Of a stretch of 8,253 nt of DNA, positions 1 through 5,493 are shown piece after piece (positions within the stretch are counted from its first letter, which is position 1; each line of letters begins with the position of its first letter). The position numbers were made by a program, and so were the translations under genes. The stretch comes from Pseudomonadota bacterium (GTDB lineage Bacteria; Pseudomonadota; Gammaproteobacteria; Xanthomonadales; Xanthomonadaceae). Location: the NCBI GenBank assembly GCA_023423675.1, contig JAFAFD010000440.1, positions 1 to 8,253 on the forward strand, given 5' to 3'. The notes beneath the pieces are model-generated. The model worked only from the letters and a program-made list of their open reading frames with translations, did no database searches and had not been told where the DNA came from.

Positions 1-1926
1 AAGAACCCGGTCACCCAGTTCGACAAGAACGACGTGGAAGAAGTCGGCCTGGTGAAGTTCGACTTCCTCGGCCTGCGCACGCTGACGATCATCGACTGGG
101 CGGTGAAGGCGATCAACAAGCGCCACGAGCGCGCCGGCATCCCGCCGGTGGATATCGCCGCGATCCCGCTGGACGATGCGCCCACCTACAAGGACATCTT
201 CGCCAACGGCAACACCGGTGCGGTGTTCCAGTTCGAATCCTCGGGCATGCGCCGCCTGCTGAAGGACGCGCGCCCCGACCGTTTCGAAGACCTCATCGCG
301 CTGGTGTCGCTGTACCGACCCGGCCCGATGGACCTGATTCCTTCCTTCAACGCGCGTAAGCACGGGCAGGAAGAAATCATCTATCCCGATCCGCGCACCG
401 AAGCGATCCTGAAAGACACCTACGGCATCATGGTGTACCAGGAGCAGGTGATGCAGATGGCGCAGATCGTCGGCGGCTACTCGCTGGGCGGCGCCGACCT
501 GCTGCGCCGTGCGATGGGCAAGAAGGTGCCGGCCGAAATGGCCAAGCACCGCGAGATCTTCCGCGAGGGTGCGGCCAAGGACGGCGTGGACGAAGCCAAG
601 GCCGATGCGATCTTCGACCTGATGGAGAAGTTCGCCGGCTACGGCTTCAACAAGTCGCACGCCGCCGCCTACGCGCTGGTCAGCTACCAGACCGCCTGGC
701 TCAAGCGCCATTACCCGGCCGAGTTCATGGCGGCCACGCTGTCCTCGGACCTGGACAACACCGAAAAGGTGGTCGGCTTCCTGGACGAGGTGCGCAACCT
801 CGGCCTGACCGTGCTGCCGCCGAAGGTGAACCACTCTGCGTTCATGTTCGAAGCGGTCACGCCGGACACCATCCAGTACGGCCTGGGCGCGATCAAGGGC
901 GTCGGCCAGGGTGCCTGCGAAGCCGTGGTGGACGAGCGCCTGAAGGGCGGCGACTACAAGGACCTGCTCGACTTCTGCACCCGCGTCGGTTCGGCCAAGC
1001 TCAACCGGCGCACGCTGGAAGCAATGATCAACTGCGGCGCGCTGGACGAGCTGGGCCACAACCGCGCCTCGCTGATGCTGCAGCTGCCGGAGGTGATCAA
1101 GGCCACCGACCAGATGGCGCGCGAGCGTGCGTCGGGCCAGAACTCGCTGTTCGGCGGCCCGGACCCGAGCGCGGTGACCATCCAGCTGGACCTGGTGGAA
1201 GCCGAGGAATGGCCGCTGCTGCAGCGCCTCAACGGCGAGCGCGACACGCTGGGCTTCTACCTCAGCGGGCATCCGTTCGATCCGTGGCGCGATGATGTGC
1301 GCGACCTGGTCGGCAACGACCTGGGCTCGGTGGAGAAGATCTGGAGTTCCAGCAACAGCGGTGGCGGCGGTGGCAACGGCGGCGAGAAGCGCTGGCGCCC
1401 GGAAGTGCCGACCGTGCTGGCCGGCCAGGTGGTCGGCGTGCGCCGCAAGGGCGAAAGCCAGATCTTCATCCAGCTCGAGGATGGCCGCGGCCGCGTCGAG
1501 TGCAGCGCGTTCTCCGATGCCATGGCCGAGTTCGGCCACCTGATGACCAAGGATCGCATCCTGGTGGTCAAGGGTGGCCTGCGCGAGGACGAGTTCAACG
1601 GCGGCTACGCGTTGCGCATCCGCCAGTGCTGGGACTTCGATGAGGTCTGCGCCAACTACGCCACGCGCCTGTCGCTGCGCCTGGACCTGCGCCAGCAGCG
1701 CCCGGTCTGGGAACGCGTCAATGCCCTGCTCGACCGCCATCGTCCCGGGCGCACACCGCTGCGCCTGGACCTGCTGCTGAAGGGCCCGCAGGGCGGCGTG
1801 GCCGGCATGCTCGACGTGTCCGGGCAGAGCGCGGTGCGCATCGACTCCAAGCTGATGGAGGCGCTGCGCGCCGATCCGGCCGTGCGCACGCTGAAAGTGC
1901 GCTACAGCCCGCCGTGGGCCAACTGA
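1..1926 (+). CDS. dnaE: DNA polymerase III alpha subunit, C-terminal two thirds (5' end outside window)
   Basis: This is the catalytic subunit of the replicative polymerase, which copies DNA at the fork as part of the Pol III core with epsilon and theta. The frame is open from base 1, so the gene starts upstream; 641 residues are visible. The segment VKFDFLGLRTL (fragment residues 18-28) carries the third catalytic aspartate (D21, equivalent to E. coli D555). GYGFNKSH (213-220) belongs to the fingers region. A helix-hairpin-helix segment YGLGAIKGVG begins near 293. QNSLF (380-384) matches the internal beta-clamp binding pentapeptide. An OB fold lies at about 470-530, followed by the tau-binding C-terminal part. 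A Ser/Gly-rich tract (449-461) between the HhH part and the OB fold looks longer than in E. coli. The PHP domain and the first two catalytic aspartates are outside the window. The match to E. coli DnaE, recalled from memory, is collinear throughout, so identity is very secure. Confidence 0.98.
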   Translation, partial: KNPVTQFDKNDVEEVGLVKFDFLGLRTLTIIDWAVKAINKRHERAGIPPVDIAAIPLDDAPTYKDIFANGNTGAVFQFESSGMRRLLKDARPDRFEDLIALVSLYRPGPMDLIPSFNARKHGQEEIIYPDPRTEAILKDTYGIMVYQEQVMQMAQIVGGYSLGGADLLRRAMGKKVPAEMAKHREIFREGAAKDGVDEAKADAIFDLMEKFAGYGFNKSHAAAYALVSYQTAWLKRHYPAEFMAATLSSDLDNTEKVVGFLDEVRNLGLTVLPPKVNHSAFMFEAVTPDTIQYGLGAIKGVGQGACEAVVDERLKGGDYKDLLDFCTRVGSAKLNRRTLEAMINCGALDELGHNRASLMLQLPEVIKATDQMARERASGQNSLFGGPDPSAVTIQLDLVEAEEWPLLQRLNGERDTLGFYLSGHPFDPWRDDVRDLVGNDLGSVEKIWSSSNSGGGGGNGGEKRWRPEVPTVLAGQVVGVRRKGESQIFIQLEDGRGRVECSAFSDAMAEFGHLMTKDRILVVKGGLREDEFNGGYALRIRQCWDFDEVCANYATRLSLRLDLRQQRPVWERVNALLDRHRPGRTPLRLDLLLKGPQGGVAGMLDVSGQSAVRIDSKLMEALRADPAVRTLKVRYSPPWAN

Positions 1927-1950
1927 GGTTGGCCCACGCGTTGCGTTTTT
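1913..1950 (+). terminator. Hairpin terminator overlapping the dnaE stop codon
   Basis: A perfect 11-bp stem pairs 1913-1923 with 1928-1938. The four-base loop TGAG contains the dnaE TGA (1924-1926). A run of five T (1946-1950) follows after a short CGTTGCG spacer. The stem is strong; the T-run is slightly detached, so termination may be partial and could let transcription continue into the lipoprotein gene 31 bases downstream. Confidence 0.7.
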
Positions 1951-1981
1951 CCGTTGTTGCCATCAAGGACGATAGACCGTC

Positions 1982-2845
1982 ATGAAACTGCTGTTTCCCA
2001 TCTTTGCCGTCATGGCCCTGGCCGCTTGTTCGTCCAAGGTCGATTTCGAGATCGACAACCCGACCGACACGCCGCTGGCCATCCGCATCGATGGCAAGGA
2101 CCTGCCGGTGGCCGCCAATGCATCGCGTGCGGTCAGCCTGGCCCCGGGTGAGCACCAGCTGCACACCGATCACCTGGGCGACGTGCGTTTCATCGTGTAT
2201 GCCGGCAGCCGTGGTGGCCTGATCAACCCGACCCTGAGCGAGTACGTGACCGCGCGCGAGATCTACGTGACCGGCGAGGACAAGCTGAAGAACTTCGGCA
2301 GCAGCGGGCTGGGCATGGAACTGGGCGGGGTGCAGTTCAAGGGCCCGTACGAGAAGCACCACGGCCTGTTCATCGACAAGAACTGGAACTTCGGCGTGCG
2401 CCAGCCGTTCCCCGAAGAACAGATCGTGGCCCACGTGGATGCCAGCGGCGGCAAGATCAGCACCAAGGTGTTCACCGCCCCGGACTTCATCGACTACGTG
2501 GAACAGAGCATGGGCGAGCCAGGTGCGTTCAAGCGTGAGCAGCCGGCCGGCTACGTGGCCCCGGTCTACACGCTGGAACCGGCCCCGGCCACCCTGCCCG
2601 CGCTGGACCCGGCCTTCGAGGCGCACGCCGGCCCGATGCGCGAGCTGTATGCGCGCTGGCTGAAGGCCAGCACCGCCTCGGAGCAGAAGGCCCTGCGCAA
2701 GGAAGACTTCCAGGTCAGCATGGCCTTCACCCAGGCCACCATGACCTTGGGCTCGACCCTGCCGGTGGCCGCCAACGAGGCCTACAACGACTTCGTCACC
2801 GTGCGCAGCACCGAAATGGCCCGCAGCGCTGTGGTCCTGCCCTGA
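1982..2845 (+). CDS. Putative outer-membrane lipoprotein of unknown function
   Basis: I do not recognise the family. The 287-residue product starts with a clear lipoprotein signal peptide: MK, a hydrophobic stretch to residue 15, and a lipobox LAAC with the modifiable cysteine at residue 16. Serine at +2 and +3 and no aspartate suggest sorting to the outer membrane. The segment after the cysteine (about 20-95) looks like a small beta-rich domain, with a DNPTDTPLAIRIDG stretch resembling a beta sandwich edge. The middle is mixed and aromatic-rich, and the C-terminal third (about 210-287) looks helical. No catalytic motif is visible. An AAGGA ribosome site (1965-1969) precedes the ATG by 12 bases. 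The gene sits alone between dnaE and accA, with a terminator-like hairpin on each side. It may be read through from dnaE or have its own weak promoter; I could not identify one. Confidence 0.88.
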   Translation: MKLLFPIFAVMALAACSSKVDFEIDNPTDTPLAIRIDGKDLPVAANASRAVSLAPGEHQLHTDHLGDVRFIVYAGSRGGLINPTLSEYVTAREIYVTGEDKLKNFGSSGLGMELGGVQFKGPYEKHHGLFIDKNWNFGVRQPFPEEQIVAHVDASGGKISTKVFTAPDFIDYVEQSMGEPGAFKREQPAGYVAPVYTLEPAPATLPALDPAFEAHAGPMRELYARWLKASTASEQKALRKEDFQVSMAFTQATMTLGSTLPVAANEAYNDFVTVRSTEMARSAVVLP

Positions 2846-2876
2846 GCTGACTGGCGCCCCCTGCCCGGCTGGGGTA

Positions 2877-2904
2877 CCGTCGCCTTCCAGACGAAGGCGT
2901 ACGG
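2877..2904 (+). terminator. Hairpin after the lipoprotein gene, no T-run
   Basis: CGCCTTC (2881-2887) pairs with GAAGGCG (2893-2899) around the loop CAGAC. The stem extends outward through CCGT (2877-2880) and ACGG (2901-2904), with T2900 bulged. It lies 32 bases after the lipoprotein stop. Because no T-run follows, it is either a 3'-end stabilising hairpin, a weak or Rho-assisted terminator, or a site affecting the accA promoter just downstream. Confidence 0.45.
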
Positions 2905-2924
2905 GCCATTGCTGCGCATTCGGC

Positions 2925-2930
2925 TAGAAT
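2925..2930 (+). promoter_or_regulatory. Candidate -10 box of the accA promoter
   Basis: TAGAAT matches the sigma-70 -10 consensus at five of six positions. It would place a start about 22 bases before the accA ATG. No convincing -35 box is seen at the right spacing, where the right arm of the preceding hairpin lies. The call rests on the -10 match and position only. Confidence 0.4.
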
Positions 2931-2958
2931 TCCCCTCTTCTTTACACGACGGCTTCCG

Positions 2959-3918
2959 ATGAATCCGAACTACCTCGACTTCGAGCAACCCATCGCCGAC
3001 CTGGAAGCCAAGATCCAGGAACTGCGCAACGCCAGTGCCGGACCGGCGGTCAATGTCGAGGCCGAGGTTCACGCCCTCCAGGACAAGCTGCGCCTGCGCA
3101 CCGCGCAGATCTTCCGCAACCTGACCTCGTGGCAGGTGCTGCAGCTGGCCCGCCACCCGTCGCGCCCGTACACCGCCGATTACCTGCGCATCATCTTCGA
3201 TGAGTTCCAGGAACTGGCCGGTGACCGCGCCTTCGCCGACGACAAGGCCATCATGGGCGGCCTGGCCCGCATCAACGGCCGCTCGGTGATGGTGATCGGC
3301 CATCAGAAGGGCCGCGACACCAAGGAAAAGATCAAGCGCAACTTCGGCATGCCCAAGCCGGAGGGCTACCGCAAGGCGCTGCGCCTGATGAAGATGGCCG
3401 AGCGTTTCGGCCTGCCGGTGCTGACCCTGATCGACACCGCCGGCGCCTGGCCGGGCATCGACGCCGAATCGCGCGGCCAGTCCGAAGCGATTGCGCGCAA
3501 CCTGATGGAAATGGCCGAGCTGAAGGTGCCGATCATCTGCACCGTCATCGGTGAAGGTGGCTCCGGCGGCGCGCTGGCGCTGGGCGTGGGCGACCGCACC
3601 GTGATGCTGGAATACGCGGTGTACTCGACCATCACTCCGGAAGGGTGCGCCTCGATCCTGTGGAAGGACGCCGGCAAGGCCAAGGACGCCGCCGAACAGC
3701 TGGGCCTGACCGCCCCGCGCCTGAAGGATCTGGGCCTGGTGGACAAGGTGGTGCGTGAGCCGACCGGCGGCGCCCACCGCAACCCGACCCAGATGGCCAA
3801 GCGCCTGAAGGCCGTGCTGCTGAACGAGCTGGAAGCGCTGGACGGCCTGTCCACCGAACAGCTGCTGGAACAGCGCTACACCCGCCTGCGCAGCTACGGC
3901 ACCTACGAAGCGGCATAA
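2959..3918 (+). CDS. accA: Acetyl-CoA carboxylase carboxyltransferase subunit alpha
   Basis: With AccD this subunit transfers the carboxyl group from carboxybiotin on AccB to acetyl-CoA, giving malonyl-CoA, the first committed step of fatty acid synthesis in the cytoplasm. The product has 319 residues, the same length as E. coli AccA, and starts with the family-typical [19 protein letters not shown]. Conserved blocks include [41 protein letters not shown], the oxyanion-type glycine-rich [12 protein letters not shown] (198-209), [15 protein letters not shown] [11 protein letters not shown], and GGAHRNP. One conserved block is unusual: where E. coli has TPGAYPGVGAEERGQ, this protein reads [15 protein letters not shown] (160-174). 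There is no strong Shine-Dalgarno sequence before the ATG. Proximity to dnaE matches the gene order of many gammaproteobacteria, here with a lipoprotein gene between. accA ends in a REP and then a terminator shared with hemJ. Confidence 0.98.
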   Translation: MNPNYLDFEQPIADLEAKIQELRNASAGPAVNVEAEVHALQDKLRLRTAQIFRNLTSWQVLQLARHPSRPYTADYLRIIFDEFQELAGDRAFADDKAIMGGLARINGRSVMVIGHQKGRDTKEKIKRNFGMPKPEGYRKALRLMKMAERFGLPVLTLIDTAGAWPGIDAESRGQSEAIARNLMEMAELKVPIICTVIGEGGSGGALALGVGDRTVMLEYAVYSTITPEGCASILWKDAGKAKDAAEQLGLTAPRLKDLGLVDKVVREPTGGAHRNPTQMAKRLKAVLLNELEALDGLSTEQLLEQRYTRLRSYGTYEAA

Positions 3919-3923
3919 GCCTG

Positions 3924-3948
3924 GTAGTGCCGGCCGCTGGCCGGCAAC
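3924..3948 (+). repeat. Single GTAG-type REP (SMAG-like)
   Basis: GTAG (3924-3927) is followed by an 8-bp perfect stem, TGCCGGCC (3928-3935) with GGCCGGCA (3939-3946), around a three-base loop. This is the GTAG-plus-hairpin form known for Stenotrophomonas REPs. It starts six bases after the accA stop codon. Its stem sequence differs from those of the other REPs in this window. Confidence 0.8.
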
Positions 3949-3963
3949 ATGTACGGGATTGCA

Positions 3964-4003
3964 GAAACGAAAGAGCCGGGCAGATGCCCGGCTATTTCGT
4001 TTG
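3964..4003. terminator. Bidirectional rho-independent terminator between accA and hemJ
   Basis: A stem AGCCGGGC (3974-3981) pairs with GCCCGGCT (3986-3993) around the loop AGAT. It is flanked by an A-rich arm (GAAACGAAA, 3964-3972) and a T-rich arm (ATTTCGTTT, 3994-4002) that are themselves nearly complementary. Each strand therefore shows a stem followed by a T-rich tract. It lies between two convergent genes and can end both transcripts. Confidence 0.85.
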
Positions 4004-4017
4004 CCCGTTGACGGCAT

Positions 4018-4038
4018 CCAAGCCTCAGAACGGCTTGG
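4018..4038 (-). other. Hairpin with the hemJ stop codon in its loop
   Basis: Read on the minus strand, CCAAGCC (4038-4032) pairs perfectly with GGCTTGG (4024-4018). The seven-base loop GTTCTGA holds the last codon (Phe) and the TGA stop of hemJ. No T-run follows directly; the shared terminator comes about 25 bases further on. Confidence 0.6.
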
Positions 4039-4480
4039 CCAGCACCAGCCAGACGATCGGGATGAAGGCCAGCAGCGGGATCTCGTTGATCCAGCGCAGC
4101 GCGCGCGAGGACGGCAGCGCACGGCCCTTGGCCACGCCCCTCAGCAGGCGCCCGGTCCAGATGAAGTACACCAGCAGCAGCACCACCAGGCCCAGCTTCG
4201 CATGCAGCCAGCCGGCGCCACCGGGCGCGACCATGGTCGGGAAATCGGGGATGACCTTGTAGCCCAGCCACAGCACCAGGCCTAGCACGAAGGCCAGGCC
4301 GAACATCGAATGGCCGAAACGGTACAGGCGAAGACCCATCAGCTGCAGGCGCTCGTCCACCGCCGGCTGGCCCGCCGTCTCGGCCAGGTTCACCAGGATG
4401 CGCGGCAGGTAGAACACCGTTGCCATCCAGGCGACCACGAACACGAGGTGGAAGGTCTTGACCCAGTAATAGCTCTGCAT
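4025..4480 (-). CDS. hemJ: Protoporphyrinogen IX oxidase HemJ (UPF0093 / CopD-like membrane protein)
   Basis: HemJ is an inner-membrane enzyme that oxidises protoporphyrinogen IX to protoporphyrin IX, the step before haem formation, in bacteria lacking HemG or HemY. The 151-residue product is of family length and has four hydrophobic segments (about 7-27, 56-74, 91-112, 134-149). Family signatures are present: KTFHLVFVVAWMATVFYLPR with the conserved histidine H11 and arginine R27, LHAKLGLVVLLLVY (92-105), R-x-INEIP (129-135), and the terminal KPF. Databases often call such proteins CopD-family. The start at 4480 is chosen because a GGAG ribosome site (4488-4491) lies seven bases upstream and the protein then begins exactly where family members do; an extension to 4567 would translate REP sequence. 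The gene faces accA and is divergent from the methyltransferase gene. Confidence 0.88.
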   Translation of the reverse strand: MQSYYWVKTFHLVFVVAWMATVFYLPRILVNLAETAGQPAVDERLQLMGLRLYRFGHSMFGLAFVLGLVLWLGYKVIPDFPTMVAPGGAGWLHAKLGLVVLLLVYFIWTGRLLRGVAKGRALPSSRALRWINEIPLLAFIPIVWLVLAKPF

Positions 4481-4515
4481 GCGCTCGCTCCGGCGGCTGG
4501 CGGGGATGGGCGCCC

Positions 4516-4521
4516 ATTGTC
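4516..4521 (-). promoter_or_regulatory. Possible hemJ -10 box next to the REP array
   Basis: On the minus strand GACAAT (four of six matches to the consensus) lies 35 bases upstream of the hemJ start. Its -35 region would fall inside the first REP (4525-4550), where no consensus box is seen. The position is plausible but the evidence is weak. Confidence 0.2.
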
Positions 4522-4524
4522 GCA

Positions 4525-4550
4525 GTAGAGCCACCCCATGGGTGGATGCC
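4525..4550 (+). repeat. REP unit 1 of the array
   Basis: GTAGAG followed by the stem CCACCC (4531-4536), loop CAT, and GGGTGG (4540-4545). The GTAG begins 44 bases upstream of the hemJ start. Confidence 0.8.
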
Positions 4551-4576
4551 GCGGCCAATCGACGCACTCACCATCG

Positions 4577-4600
4577 CAGCCACGCATGGCGTGGCTCTAC
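4577..4600 (-). repeat. REP unit 2 of the array (inverted)
   Basis: On the minus strand GTAGA is followed by a 7-bp stem: GCCACGC pairs with GCGTGGC (plus-strand arms 4579-4585 and 4589-4595) around a three-base loop. Confidence 0.8.
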
Positions 4601-4623
4601 TGCCGGTTCGCCCGCCGGTTGCA

Positions 4624-4649
4624 GTAGAGCCATCCCATGGATGGCTGCC
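4624..4649 (+). repeat. REP unit 3 of the array
   Basis: GTAGA followed by the 7-bp stem GCCATCC (4629-4635), loop CAT, and GGATGGC (4639-4645). Relative to unit 1 the C-G pair is replaced by T-A on both arms. Confidence 0.8.
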
Positions 4650-4662
4650 CACCGCACCATCG

Positions 4663-4686
4663 CAGCCACGCACGGCGTGGCTCTAC
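4663..4686 (-). repeat. REP unit 4 of the array (inverted)
   Basis: Same 7-bp stem as unit 2 (plus-strand arms 4665-4671 and 4675-4681); the only difference is in the loop, ACG instead of ATG. Confidence 0.8.
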
Positions 4687-4709
4687 TGACGGTTCGCCCG
4701 CCGGTCGCA

Positions 4710-4735
4710 GTAGAGCCACCCCATGGGTGGGTGCC
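4710..4735 (+). repeat. REP unit 5 of the array
   Basis: Nearly identical to unit 1, with stem arms 4716-4721 and 4725-4730. It ends 74 bases before the methyltransferase start codon and is not followed by an inverted partner, so the array is incomplete on this side. Confidence 0.8.
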
Positions 4736-4769
4736 GCGGCCAATCGACGCACCCGTGGCCGCGACGCCG

Positions 4770-4775
4770 TACGAT
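4770..4775 (+). promoter_or_regulatory. Possible -10 box of the methyltransferase gene
   Basis: TACGAT matches four of six consensus positions and lies 34 bases before the ATG, in the only REP-free part of the gap on this side. No clear -35 box is visible. Low confidence. Confidence 0.2.
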
Positions 4776-4809
4776 AGGCGCCGTTTTCCCCCTCTACGTG
4801 CCCTGCCCC

Positions 4810-5400
4810 ATGGACAAGACCTACGACGCCGCCTACTTCCAACGCTGGTACCGCCGTGCCGACATCGGCGGCAGCGCCCGCCTGGCGCGCAAGGTCGCCC
4901 TGGCCGTGGCCACCGCCGAGTACTACCTGGAACGACCGGTGCGCAGCGTGCTCGACATCGGCTGCGGCGAAGGCGCCTGGCGCGCGCCGCTGCTGAAGCT
5001 GCGTCCGAAGGTCCAATACCTTGGCTTCGACAGCAGCGAGTACGCTGTGCGCCGTTACGGACGTACCCGCAACCTGCACGTGGCCAGCTTCGGTGATTTC
5101 GCCTGGCTGCGGCCGTGCGCCCCGGTCGACCTGCTGGTGTGTTCTGACGTAATGCACTACGTGCCCGACCGCGAGCTGCGGGCCGGCCTGGCCGGCGTGG
5201 CCGAGCTGACCGCCGGCGTGGCCTTCCTGGAGACCTTTGCTGCCGAGGATGAGTTCGACGGCGACCACGAGGGCTTCCAGGCACGGCCGGCGCGCTGGTA
5301 CCGCCGCGAGCTGGCCCGCCAGGGCCTGCAGGCCATCGGTTCACACCTGTGGCTGGGCCCCGGCCTGGCCGACGAGGCCGCCGCGCTGGAAAAGATGTGA
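4810..5400 (+). CDS. Class I SAM-dependent methyltransferase, substrate unknown
   Basis: The 196-residue product is a small Rossmann-fold methyltransferase. Motif I is VLDIGCGEG (47-55), which binds S-adenosylmethionine. The acidic end of strand 2 is YLGFDSSEYAV (70-80), and the segment DLLVCSDVMHYVPD (107-120) is the post-strand-4 region typical of Methyltransf_11/25-type enzymes. The N-terminal YDAAYFQRWYR (5-15) is a motif seen in several small bacterial methyltransferases and probably caps the SAM pocket. No substrate-recognition domain is visible, so the acceptor cannot be named. The ATG at 4810 is chosen because homologous sequence begins there; the frame upstream to 4723 translates REP sequence. 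No Shine-Dalgarno sequence precedes it, so it may have a very short leader. It lies on the same strand as phaZ, 93 bases upstream, with a terminator-like palindrome between, so co-transcription is uncertain. Confidence 0.88.
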   Translation: MDKTYDAAYFQRWYRRADIGGSARLARKVALAVATAEYYLERPVRSVLDIGCGEGAWRAPLLKLRPKVQYLGFDSSEYAVRRYGRTRNLHVASFGDFAWLRPCAPVDLLVCSDVMHYVPDRELRAGLAGVAELTAGVAFLETFAAEDEFDGDHEGFQARPARWYRRELARQGLQAIGSHLWLGPGLADEAAALEKM

Positions 5401-5419
5401 ATCCGGATTCATTATTTTT
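5398..5419 (+). terminator. Palindrome and T-rich tract at the end of the methyltransferase gene
   Basis: TGAATCCGGATTCA (5398-5411) is a perfect 14-base palindrome beginning with the stop codon itself, and is followed by TTATTTTT (5412-5419). As RNA it would give only a 5-bp stem with a CCGG loop, so it is a weak terminator at best. As DNA it could instead be a dimeric repressor site upstream of phaZ. Confidence 0.45.
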
Positions 5420-5493
5420 GCCCGACTTAACCTGCGGGACACCCGGATGAGATATGCTGCGCGGCAACATATGACCATACATATTCGGTCGTC

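Larger units (their letters stand above)
4521..4752. repeat. Array of five alternating GTAG-type REPs with a partial tandem duplication
   Basis: Five REPs alternate in orientation (+, -, +, -, +), starting with GTAGAGCCA in each orientation. Two direct repeats overlie them. Bases 4521-4567 and 4706-4752 are identical except for one base over 47 positions, including 17 bases beyond the REP. Bases 4571-4644 and 4657-4730 differ at five of 74 positions. The linkers between units share CGGTTCGCCCGCCGGT. The array fills most of the 329-base gap between divergent hemJ and the methyltransferase gene. Such dimers match the known arrangement of REPs moved by TnpA-REP (RAYT) transposases; no such gene is in the window. 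Confidence 0.85.

Noticed and set aside
34..36. GTG as a dnaE start
   Set aside because: The coding frame continues to base 1 with conserved DnaE sequence (VTQFDKNDV), so it is an internal Val codon.
1718..2626. 302-codon minus-strand frame across the dnaE end and the lipoprotein gene
   Set aside because: It runs through a terminator hairpin and opposes two supported genes; the composition is typical of a GC-rich antisense frame.
2782..4122. 446-codon minus-strand frame covering accA and part of hemJ
   Set aside because: Antisense shadow of accA with low-complexity composition; it also crosses the bidirectional terminator and the hemJ end.
4521..4752. CRISPR-like regular repeats
   Set aside because: Units alternate in orientation, the spacers are themselves repeated, and each unit has the GTAG hairpin form of REPs; no cas genes are present.
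4568..5482. Minus-strand and plus-strand frames through the REP array giving repeated peptides such as THGVALL
   Set aside because: These peptides are translations of the REP units, not proteins; likewise, hemJ and methyltransferase extensions into the array were not accepted.
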